From NCBI GenBank assembly GCA_947044365.1, contig OX345651.1:4016926-4080925 (forward strand): DNA of 64,000 bases, given 5' to 3'. The translations under genes and the position numbers were made by a program. A model generated the notes under the pieces. The model did not search any database. It was not told the DNA's origin and saw only the letters and a list, made by a program, of their open reading frames with translations. Origin of the DNA: Petrosia ficiformis. Its lineage: Eukaryota; Porifera; Demospongiae; Haplosclerida; Petrosiidae. Of the stretch, positions 21,545 to 30,534 are shown in pieces. The stretch's first letter is position 1; the number at the start of each line of letters is the position of its first letter.

Positions 21545-21639
21545 ATTGTATATATATATTATATAATTGTGCCGCCTTAGCAGCTATAACATTTCAAAAC
21601 ATAAAACAATTCAAACAGCAATCTTAATAATACACTGTA

Positions 21640-22226
21640 CCCTTAGAGGACTGAGCTTGTTTTTCAAAATTCTTCCCATTTCCAACACTGGCGACTCTAT
21701 TGCATATATTTTGGCCGCCGTTCACTTTCTCTACCCCAAACTTGGCTCTTTTACCGACATGGAGTACTACTTCTACCAAATTGCTTACCAGGACTGGAAA
21801 GTCCCCAAGCGCTTCGTAGGATTGAATCAAATGCAATGCTGTCTTTTGACTTTAACTGGGGCAAACAAAATGACCCCACTGCATGTTGGCACCAACTACA
21901 CCCACGATTTCAGGTTCTACAGCAAGGAAAATGCCTCACGTACCCCGCAGGGTGCGTGGGCAGGTCATTAAAACCAACATTTGCATGGGCGGCGAGGAGG
22001 CTGCCTCCCCTTCGAACCCCTATTAACGGGTGGACACCTCCTTTAAAATTCCCCCTGTAGTCGTTATTTAGGCCAACAGGCGGCCGAAAAACCATCATCT
22101 TTTTTTAGCCATTTTCATTGGCTTGTGCCTGACACCAATTACAAGTATTCTTCGTAATGCTAGGAACACACTCTGAACCACGTAGGGGTGAAATGTCACA
22201 TATATGTGATATCAGTCTTCTAAGGG
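21640..22226. mobile_element. piggyBac-like insertion, 587 bp
   Basis: The ends are inverted repeats matching at 14 of 15 positions: CCCTTAGAGGACTGA at 21640 and the complement of TCAGTCTTCTAAGGG at 22212-22226. The target can be read from the uninterrupted 3' flank of members C and D, which has TTAA exactly where the element sits (CACTATTAATGTAG). TTAA survives at 22229-22232 on the right; the left copy is decayed (GTA). TTAA targets with CCC-starting ends are typical of piggyBac. The interior is markedly richer in GC than its surroundings. The minus strand at about 21790-21930 may hold remains of a Cys-rich C-terminus, but no clear transposase domain is visible. Confidence 0.6.
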
Positions 22227-22523
22227 TTTTAATGTAGTGTTTAAGAACCTGGAAACCCAGTACTTCCATACTTTGATCCAATTGCGACATTATGTTTATT
22301 TTTTTTTAAACATATTTATCTCAAAACAAAAAGGTCACAATAATCATATGTACGTATATAATACAATTATATAATATAAATTATATATAATACATATATG
22401 CTACAAATAAAGGTACTGTGACTTGTGAATTCTGTATACATGGTAGTCTTGATGAAAACATAATATTATAAGACAAACAATTTCTATTTTAAAGTAATCT
22501 TAATGATGCACACATTGTAGTAC

Positions 22524-24428
22524 TCATACACTTGGTGTACCAATGCTTCCATAATTTGATTTGGTTAAGTTGGAATCTTCTTCTTTAATCTTAGAGTACC
22601 TGTGAGGGTGCAGGAGTCGATCTGGAAGAGATGGAGTGAGATCTTCTTTTACTTTTGATTCATAATTATCATTTATTACTAATCTCAGTCTAGTTTTGCA
22701 TCCGGCACGCCTAAGTGTAATCTTAGTTTTCATTATGAAAAATCGAAGTCGTTTAATCAAATGACATGTCACAAATATGACAGCTCCTAATAGAGGAAGT
22801 CCAAGGGCAATGAACAAGAACACTTCAGCTATTTCAGATCTGTCTGACGTATTTATGATAAGGTTATACAAGTAGAGTGAATAAATTAGAATACAATCTA
22901 TCAGTATTGCAATGACAAAAAAATTGTGTAAAACGTTCTTATGTGGTTGGAGATAAACGAGAATGAGTATCACTATTGCACTGATAGCTATTAGCACTAG
23001 TTGTAGTGAAGAGGTTGGAAATGTAATATATACAACATATAGAGTACAGTAGGTTATTCGAAGAATAAAGTAAAATGCTGAAAACCAACGACAATCTCTC
23101 GTTCCATTACTTCCATCTTTGTAACAACCTTGAAATGTATCCATGAATATTATCAATCCCGGTCTATGAAGTCTGAAATATGATAAAAACCTCTGAAACC
23201 ATCTCCATGGATACAGCAGTAGGAGAAGAGGAGGAAGAACAACAAATGTGACAATGATAGTGATAGCAAGAGCAGACAATCCAATGTGTTTACTTTCGAA
23301 ATGTCCCAAAGTACCATCATATAGTAGCACAGTGCTAACACGATGTCCTGTTTGGTTATAAAGAAATGCAGGACTTAGAAGTAATAAAGAAGTAAATGTT
23401 AGTTTTGAATGTGAGAGAACTAAAAATGTGGCAAATGCATTGATGAGAGAAGCCCTGGGGTTCACTCGTCTCCTAATCCTGCTAAAACACTTTGAAAATA
23501 GTTTCCACAACCAAACTATTAAACGAAAATTATATCCATGAAGTTCTACGATACAATATGTAATAAAGACCAGTCCAAGACCATAAAATGCTGACATATA
23601 CTGCAAAGCTATGGAATCAATATTTCCAATACTGTGTCCAACACATACATTAGGGAACACAGTTCGTCCTAAGTTCAAACTCCATATACTGTAAAAAGAT
23701 TCCAATGTAAGAGTAATAAGGCTTGCACGTAAAAAGTTTTTTGTTATAAATGCTAGTCTATACTCTATATGGATAATGTTAATTTGTAGTGAAACCATTT
23801 GAGAGAACAAAATATATGAGTTTGCATAACCTGATGTAATATTAATATCAAATAATATTACTATTAGGAATAACAATGTGACTGGTACAAGATCAGCTAA
23901 GAGGAGATATATCCAATTATAATTATGACACTTTTCTATCTTCATACATTCAAAAGAATATGAATTAATAGCCACTGCAGAATGATCATTACATTTACCA
24001 CATGATACACCTTTTCTATTCAATGCATGACACATAACTTCTTCATTAAATGTTGCAGCACTGGTAATGTTTTCTGGAAGACATACACTTTTAATCTCTT
24101 TTGTGTTTGGTGAAAATGGACAGATTCCTGCGAGAAACATGTTCATCTTTTCATTATATGTCAAGCAGAAAAATGGTGGGACTACAGCCTTCCTCATTTG
24201 TGGATTACACTGCACTAAACCATTGAAAATGTGAGTATCGTTATTAAAATCATGACAGAAATAATCATAAGTATCAACCACACTGGAATTAGGATTCAAA
24301 CGTAGAGTACCAATATTTCGAATGGAGCTATCTTGATCAGGAGTATGTTTACTTGAACAAAATTGAGCAGAGATAACTAAGATACTCCAGAGAGAGATAG
24401 AAAATGAAACTGAACAGGAACCAAACAT
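22524..24428 (-). CDS. Multi-pass membrane family member G (634 aa)
   Basis: Complete intronless copy on the minus strand. Signal peptide MFGSCSVSFSISLWSILVIS. The ectodomain is divergent (RNIGTLRLNPNSS, HDFNNDTHIF) but keeps the family cysteines and CGKC. The membrane core carries ELHGYNFRLIVWLW, and GCYKDGSNGTRDCRWF is intact. The segment after it (YCTLYVVYITFPTSSLQLVL) and the loop with LIINTSDRSE differ from the other copies. The tail keeps PDRLLHPHRY but ends YGSIGTPSV. The two decayed + fragments at 19625 and 20375 resemble this copy most. Two copies (F and G) share the minus strand while their neighbours are on +, so a local inversion or inverted duplication took place. Confidence 0.87.
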   Translation of the reverse strand: MFGSCSVSFSISLWSILVISAQFCSSKHTPDQDSSIRNIGTLRLNPNSSVVDTYDYFCHDFNNDTHIFNGLVQCNPQMRKAVVPPFFCLTYNEKMNMFLAGICPFSPNTKEIKSVCLPENITSAATFNEEVMCHALNRKGVSCGKCNDHSAVAINSYSFECMKIEKCHNYNWIYLLLADLVPVTLLFLIVILFDINITSGYANSYILFSQMVSLQINIIHIEYRLAFITKNFLRASLITLTLESFYSIWSLNLGRTVFPNVCVGHSIGNIDSIALQYMSAFYGLGLVFITYCIVELHGYNFRLIVWLWKLFSKCFSRIRRRVNPRASLINAFATFLVLSHSKLTFTSLLLLSPAFLYNQTGHRVSTVLLYDGTLGHFESKHIGLSALAITIIVTFVVLPPLLLLLYPWRWFQRFLSYFRLHRPGLIIFMDTFQGCYKDGSNGTRDCRWFSAFYFILRITYCTLYVVYITFPTSSLQLVLIAISAIVILILVYLQPHKNVLHNFFVIAILIDCILIYSLYLYNLIINTSDRSEIAEVFLFIALGLPLLGAVIFVTCHLIKRLRFFIMKTKITLRRAGCKTRLRLVINDNYESKVKEDLTPSLPDRLLHPHRYSKIKEEDSNLTKSNYGSIGTPSV

Positions 24429-25152
24429 AACTTGACTCTATCAATCTTCAACAGAAATGTGGTAGCTAATTTGTCTGTATTATATATATATATATACAAG
24501 TTTTGTTATTTGTACCAAGGTGTTATTTTTAAAATCAATAACTGAGCTTTTACAAATTGTCTACTCTTTATGAAACATCTCATTCATGTTGGAGTATACA
24601 ATGTTTAATGTTATCATTCAGTTTCAAGTATATATATACATTATTGTAAGGCATAACTATGTACAATGACCAATATTATCTTTCAATGTATTTACAGAAC
24701 TTAGTATTTAAACACTCCTTTAGTCAATGTGTTGTAATCATAAACATTTATTCTTATTAGCAGCAGACATTAGGGTTATACCAGAGTTAACAATAAAGCA
24801 CATTGTTATATGATATACTGAAAACACAAACATTCTACATGTAAATGTAAAGTTTATACGTATATTCAATTAATTATACATATTTTAATATTTATACCAC
24901 CATGTTTTATCATAGCTTTTATGTAATTTTATCTCTAAATTTTAAAAATCTTTTATTACATTGTGTGTGCATATGTGTGTACATCTAAAGCTATATTATG
25001 CATACTATAAAACCAAGAAATGTTTACTTAAATGTTTGCCTGAGTTTGTGATAGACACTCAACGTTTGTCTGTTAGTGCATAAACAAGATCACATGCATA
25101 TATGCAATATATAAGTCATGGTTAGAAGGGGTATAGTTTATATATTACATAT

Positions 25153-25211
<59 letters not shown>

Positions 25212-25214
25212 GTT

Positions 25215-25460
25215 GTTGTTTTAGTATGACAATACTGACTACTTTAGTTATACTTATAGTACACCTAGTTTATCATGTTATAGTTATAGTTAATTAACTA
25301 AAACAATTTTAGGCTTACTAAAAGGGTTTTAGTTAACTAACTAAAGGTGCCCAATATTGGTCAATTTTCATTATAGTTAATACAGTAGACTTGTAAGTTA
25401 GTTATAGTTTAGTTTACTAAAAGTCAAAAGGTCTTACTACAATGGGTTTTAGTTATAGTT
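25215..25460 (+). repeat. Dispersed element rich in TTAGTTAACTAA
   Basis: Reads GTTGTTTTAGTATGACAATA, then GGGTTTTAGTTAACTAACTA and CTAAAAGTCAAAAGG. Its reverse complement is at 44575-44880 in a collagen intron. Weaker relatives are at about 52840-52960 and 58300-58650. Non-coding; probably a non-autonomous transposon. Confidence 0.55.
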
Positions 25461-25494
25461 CTACCATGCCTAAAGTAAACTGACCAATCAGATT

Positions 25495-25580
25495 GCTTAA
25501 AATGAGGTTGATAAATGTGTTATCAACCTCTTCAGGAGGTTGATAACTAGTTATCAACCTCTTATTTTAATCAATTTGAT
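25495..25580. repeat. Palindrome GAGGTTGATAA...TTATCAACCTC
   Basis: ATGAGGTTGATAA at about 25502, GTTATCAACCTCTTCAGGAG and GTTGATAACTAGTTATCAAC form nested inverted repeats, so several alternative hairpins are possible. Confidence 0.6.
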
Positions 25581-25964
25581 TAGTCACTTTTACTGCATTT
25601 CCCGCTCATTGCTGGGAGATAGGAAATATTGTTTTCTGCTATTTCTTGTTATTATTTTCCATGACATTTTATTATACAACAATTATAAATTATGTGATTA
25701 AAGCGTTAAGTTAAAGCATTATTTGTGTTAATACTCTAAGTAGTTGTACTGTTCAGTGATTGCAGTTATAATTGACAGTTTTTCTGCCATTTGTGGAACT
25801 GTTGACACTTGTTCTTTTTGATCATCTGACACCTGTTTGTATGCGAGGCCTTAGCATTCGCATTCCTCGCAGTCTATACAATCTATGGTGAAATTATGTA
25901 TACTGTTGCCACGCGCAAAGATTTGCTTAGTTACTACATTTCACGCGCGTTTCATGGTAGAAGA

Positions 25965-26050
25965 CGGTTATACACCTCGGTACGGTTTCTACTGGATTCG
26001 GCCCTCGGTTTGATAAATCCAGTAGAAACTTTTACCTCGGTGTATAACCT
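25965..26050. repeat. Foldback element with CTCGG motifs
   Basis: TTATACACCTCGGTACGG and TTTCTACTGGATT pair with AATCCAGTAGAAA and TTACCTCGGTGTATAA. The loop holds CGGCCCTCGG. Same design as the elements at 1616 and 2496. Confidence 0.65.
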
Positions 26051-26139
26051 ATACTTATAGTTAATTATAACAAGTACATATGATATTATATTTGTGATTG
26101 CCCTTTTTGCAAAAATCAACTGTTGTGAGGTAAATAACT

Positions 26140-26740
26140 TTAATCAAAGCTATTGAATCAATAGTTCCGATACTGTGTCCAACGACATACAATGTTTTAA
26201 TGATGTACGTTCAAGGTTTGGGCTTTGGGGAGGGGCTGGCTATACATTTCGAGTTTGTAGGTCAAAGTTCAAATCTGGCTTGTGCGCATGCGTGATATTA
26301 AGCAAAGCATGATGGCAGCCAAACGTAAACTTTGTCAGAGTAGGTCTTAGATCCAAACTCCATATACTATAAAAGGATTCCAAAGTAAGATTAATATAAG
26401 TTGTATGTAAATAGTTTGTGTCACAAAAGCTATCTGATATGTTAACAAAAGAACACTTGTGAACTAATTTGAGAAAATAGGATATATGAGTTTACATAAC
26501 CTGATGTAATATTAATATCAAATAGTATTACTATCAGGAATAACAGTGTGACTGGTACAAGATCAGCTAAGAGGATATTGTATCAAATTATAATATGACA
26601 ATAATAATTTATTATTATTAATAGCCACTGCAGAATGATTATTACTTATACCACACGATACATTCGATAATTTCTTCATTAAAAGTTGTGAGGCTTTGTA
26701 AAAGATAGACGCTTTCAATCATTTTTATTAATACAATTGT
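26140..26740 (-). pseudogene. Decayed central fragment of the membrane family (-)
   Basis: On the minus strand the order CGKC-region (about 26640), first membrane segment with the ISAD-like and ITSGYAN-like codons (about 26500-26570), and the VGHSIGTIDSIA region (about 26150) is that of the family. Stops, deletions and about 150 bp of unrelated GC-richer sequence (about 26190-26340) interrupt it. No part can be translated for long. Confidence 0.65.
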
Positions 26741-27211
26741 GCAGTCACAATATAAAATCATGATTACAGATAATTGTATTCATCAGGAGTTGTCGTGTTT
26801 TAAAAAGTCTTGTTATGTGATTTGCTATCCCTTTACACAGAGTATAAACTATACTAGAATCATACTATCAGGAGATTTTCTGACTTCATATCAAACATAA
26901 TTTGAAATTGAAACATTTCTGAGAATTTATAAACAGTTGAGTCTCAATATGCAGGATGTTATTCCACTGTATATACTTTATGAGTTTTATGGATGCTGAT
27001 TAATATAGTCTCACTGTTTTATGTGTATTAAGGTGTAGATACAATCCCTTTTATATCGAACGTTTATCTATGCGTTTGTTGAAAACAGATATGGTGAGTT
27101 AGTTAGTTCTATTCTCAATTATTGAAAGTTTACCCTTTAGTTGGGATATATAGTTTATAGAGCTTTGGTGACTATTTAAATGAAATGAGTTCAGAGCTGT
27201 TCAGTTGAAGG

Positions 27212-29125
27212 ATGTCACAATACGCTTCAGCTGTGCTTGCTACTTTTATCTGGAGTATATTTACCCAGCTAGGTGCAAATGGAGAAACTCCAGATCAAAT
27301 TGGCTCAATACCATATACTGGTGTCATACAACTGCATCCTAATTCCAGTGTGAATGATACTTATGGTTACTTTTGTAATGATAACATCACTCTGATTTTT
27401 AATGATTTAGTGGAGTGCAGACCTCGTGACAGAGAGGTAGTGGTTCGTATGTTTTTCTGTTTAACATATAATGAAGATAAAGGAATCTTTCTTGTTGGAA
27501 GATGTCCATTTTTATCAACCGCAAAAGGCATCAAAAACATTAACGGATTTCATCTTCCAAAAACCATTACCAGCCTCACCAGATTTAACGAAGACGTTAT
27601 GTGTCAAGATTTGAACAGAAAAGGTGTATCATGTGGTAAATGTAATGATCATTCTGCAGTGGCTATTAATTCATATTCTTTTGAATGTATGAATATAGAA
27701 AAGTGTCATAATTATAATTGGATATATCTCCTATTAGCTGATCTTGTACCAGTCGCACTGTTATTCCTAATAGTAATATTATTTGATATTAATATTACAT
27801 CAGGTTATGCAAACTCGTATATTTTGTTCTCTCAAATTGTCTCACTACAAGTGAGCATTATTAATATAGAGTATGGACTAGCATTTATAACAAAAAACTA
27901 TTTACATGCAACTTATATTACTCTTACACTGGTATCATTTTATAGTATATGGAATTTGGATTTAGGTCGATCTCTGACTCCTAACGTATGTGTTGGACAC
28001 AGTATTGAAACTATTGATTCCATAGCTTTGCAGTATATGTCAGCATTTTATGGTCTTGGATTGGTTTTTATTACATACTGTATCGTAGAACTTCATGGAT
28101 ACAATTTTCGTTTGATAGTTTGGTTGTGGAAACCATTTTCGAAATGTTTCACCAGGGTTAGGAGACGAGTGAATCCAAGGGCCTCTCTCATCAATGCATT
28201 TGCCACATTCCTACTTCTCTCATATTCAAAACTAACACTCACTTCTATAATGCTTCTAACTCCTTCATATCTTTATAACCAGACAGGTCATCCAGTTACT
28301 ACCGTTCTACTGTACGATGGCACTTTGGGCCTCTTTCAAAATGATAAACACATTTGCTTGGTTGTTTTTGCTATATCTATCTTCATTATATTTGTTCTTC
28401 TACCACCCCTTTTGTTGTTTTTGTATCCATGGAGACACTTTCAAAGTTTTCTAACTCATTTTAAACTGCATAGACCTGGATTGATAACATTCATGGATGC
28501 ATTTCAAGGTTGTTACAAAGATGGAAGTGATGGAATGAAAGACTGTCGTTGGTTTTCAGGATATTACTTTATTTTTCGAATTTGTATCTGCATAGTATTT
28601 ATCATAGTGGAAGATAATAGTATTCATCATCGTTTATCACAACAACTCATCCGACAAGCGATGTATTTATTTTCTGGCATTCTTATTCTCTACATTGAGC
28701 CATACAAGCGACGCCTGTATAATAAGATAGATATTACTTTAAGCTTTCTTTGTCTTTATATATCCTCTCTCACTATTGTTAATATCTTCCATGAGATAAC
28801 TAACACCTCCTCACATTTGGAAGTGATTTTATTTGTCTCTATCTCACTACCTCTTCTGGTAGCTATACTATTTGTGTTGTATCATATAATATTACGTTTG
28901 AAGAAGATTGTATGTTTCTGTCTCATCACTTGTAGTCGGTTCAGACATGCTCAAACTAATTGTCCCCTTAATGGTATAATTAACGATGCCTATGAATCAC
29001 AAGAAAGAAAAGACCTCACTCCATCTCTTCCTGATCGACTCCTGCAACCTCATTTGTATTCTGGCTATCAAGATTACAGTATAGTTCAATCAAACTATGG
29101 AAGCATTGGTCCGCCAGTTCCTTAA
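27212..29125 (+). CDS. Multi-pass membrane family member H, divergent (637 aa)
   Basis: Last complete copy of the cluster and the most divergent. Signal peptide MSQYASAVLATFIWSIFTQL. The ectodomain replaces the HDYNTTQ block with NDNITLIFNDLVECRP but keeps CGKC. The middle (ITSGYAN through TPSYLYNQTGH) remains close to the other copies at DNA level, whereas the last 230 residues diverge: GCYKDGSDGMKDCRWF, IEPYKRRLYNKIDITLSFLC and an extra Cys-containing piece before the tail (IVCFCLITCSRF). The tail ends PDRLLQPHLY...YGSIGPPVP. The contrast between a homogenised centre and diverged ends suggests gene conversion with the rest of the cluster. Confidence 0.87.
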   Translation: MSQYASAVLATFIWSIFTQLGANGETPDQIGSIPYTGVIQLHPNSSVNDTYGYFCNDNITLIFNDLVECRPRDREVVVRMFFCLTYNEDKGIFLVGRCPFLSTAKGIKNINGFHLPKTITSLTRFNEDVMCQDLNRKGVSCGKCNDHSAVAINSYSFECMNIEKCHNYNWIYLLLADLVPVALLFLIVILFDINITSGYANSYILFSQIVSLQVSIINIEYGLAFITKNYLHATYITLTLVSFYSIWNLDLGRSLTPNVCVGHSIETIDSIALQYMSAFYGLGLVFITYCIVELHGYNFRLIVWLWKPFSKCFTRVRRRVNPRASLINAFATFLLLSYSKLTLTSIMLLTPSYLYNQTGHPVTTVLLYDGTLGLFQNDKHICLVVFAISIFIIFVLLPPLLLFLYPWRHFQSFLTHFKLHRPGLITFMDAFQGCYKDGSDGMKDCRWFSGYYFIFRICICIVFIIVEDNSIHHRLSQQLIRQAMYLFSGILILYIEPYKRRLYNKIDITLSFLCLYISSLTIVNIFHEITNTSSHLEVILFVSISLPLLVAILFVLYHIILRLKKIVCFCLITCSRFRHAQTNCPLNGIINDAYESQERKDLTPSLPDRLLQPHLYSGYQDYSIVQSNYGSIGPPVP

Positions 29126-29779
29126 AATTTATTTTTTATTGCTGTATCAAACTTTCTTTTAGTTTTTATCTTTTTTGTTTTGCCTCATAAAAAGTGTGTG
29201 TATTAAAAAACATTGCTATTAAAATATATATATATCAAAGTTAGTATTTATATTTTCGCTGAAATGATTTTGTATTAAAACTCAAAGAAGAGTAATTTGG
29301 TGCTGTGACATAATCAACCTTTGTCATGGTTGGAACATAAACCTTTGAGTCCTGTGAGGTCCCAATCCTTGTGGGTGATCCCCAGTGGGAAGGAGTCTCA
29401 ATGGGTCTTATAGATTTGTCTACAGACCCGAATTATGTAGTAAACTACACAGTTATTGATAGTTAATAAAAGTATTCACAGTTAATTAAAGTAAAATAAA
29501 AACAGGTACTTATGAAAAACAATTATAATTTAGTTAGTACAACAGTTATTGATAGTGTACTCCAGATGGAAGGCACTCTCAAAATTCTAATTATAGTAAT
29601 GGATTTCAATATTAAAAGTTCTAATACTCATAGACTATAAAATAATTGCCATTTGTAAAGTAAAAATCAACTTCACTAAATTATTGGCTGATCACATTTA
29701 CATGTTCTGTAATTCTTTATTATAATTATTATGAAATGCATACTTACGTTAATTCCTTCTTTTGGGGGATTGAACTTTA
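29126..29779. other. Intergenic spacer
   Basis: AT-rich sequence after member H with no recognisable gene. Upstream exons of the gene that begins at about 30511 could lie here, but I find no convincing one. Confidence 0.4.
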
Positions 29780-30330
29780 ACTGTCAAACCTGAGATGGAA
29801 CCTCTTTATAAAGGACATCTTGGGATGAGTGGAAGTGTCCTTAAATGAAGGTGTCCTTTATTTAGAGGTCATTAAAATAATGTATTGTATTGGGACAAAG
29901 ACAAGTGTCCTTAGTTTGGAATATTATATCGGAAAGGACACCTTGGGACTAGTGGAAGTGTCCTTAAATGAAGTGTCCTTTATTTTGCGGTCATTAAATG
30001 TATTGTATTGGGACAAAGACAAGTGTCCTTAGTATAGAATAATATAGTGGAAAGGATACCTTGGGACTAGTGGAAGTGTACTTAAATGAAGGTGTCCTTT
30101 ATATAGTGGTCATTAAATGTATTGTATCTGGACAAAGACAAGTGTCCTTAGTATGGAATATGTAATATAGTGTAAAGGATACCTTGGGACTAGTGGAAGT
30201 GTACTTTAAATGAAGGTGTCCTTTATTTAGAGTCGTTTAATACATATATTGTATTGGGACAAGTGTCATTACTATAGGAGTTGTCCTTATTTGGAGTGTC
30301 CTATATCAGAGGTTTAACTGTAATTATGTT
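29780..30330. repeat. MITE-derived ~117 bp tandem repeat, about four units
   Basis: Units contain CCTTGGGACTAGTGGAAGTG, AGTGTCCTTAAATGAAGG and TATTGGGACAAAGACAAGTG. The outer ends (AACCTCTTTATAAAGGACA and the complement of TCCTATATCAGAGGTTTAAC) resemble the terminal repeats of the MITE at 2220. The array therefore looks like an internally amplified relative. The same units occur singly at 38025-38345 and 41845-42215. Confidence 0.65.
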
Positions 30331-30340
30331 TCATTACAGT

Positions 30341-30534
30341 ATTGAGCTTTCTCACAGTTATAGTCTACAATTACTGACAATGACATAGTACATATCATCA
30401 ATTGTATTTTAATGTTAGGTGAATTGGATTGGAAACCGAGTTGAGCTTTCTCACAGTTATTGTCTACAATTATTGACAATGACATAGTACATATCATCAA
30501 TTGTATTTTAATGTTAGGTGAATTGCATTGGAAA
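30341..30534 (+). repeat. Direct duplication of the leader and first codons of the following gene
   Basis: GAGCTTTCTCACAGTTAT and about 90 following bases occur at 30344 and again at 30443. Both copies include ATGTTAGGTGAATTG. In the first (ATG 30412) the frame closes after ten codons; in the second (ATG 30511) it opens into the gene. Confidence 0.8.

Larger units (their letters stand above)
21310..22290 (-). pseudogene. 3' end fragment of the membrane family interrupted by a transposon (-)
   Basis: On the minus strand the family's last codons (GCAATTGGATCAAAGTATGG, about 22271) lead into the type-2 3' flank, which stops at about 22227 and resumes at about 21639. The 587-bp interruption is the piggyBac-like element below. 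Confidence 0.6.
24429..26139. other. Intergenic spacer with repeats
   Basis: Contains part of a family 3' flank (about 24760-24850), a (TA)n tract (about 25145-25207), a dispersed TTAGTTAACTAA-rich element (25215-25460) and two palindromes (25495-25580, 25965-26050). No gene seen. Confidence 0.6.

Noticed and set aside
21567..22060. Plus-strand frames of 134 and 74 codons in GC-richer sequence
   Set aside because: They span the border of the piggyBac-like element and the family 3' flank, are not maintained in one frame and show no domain I recognise.
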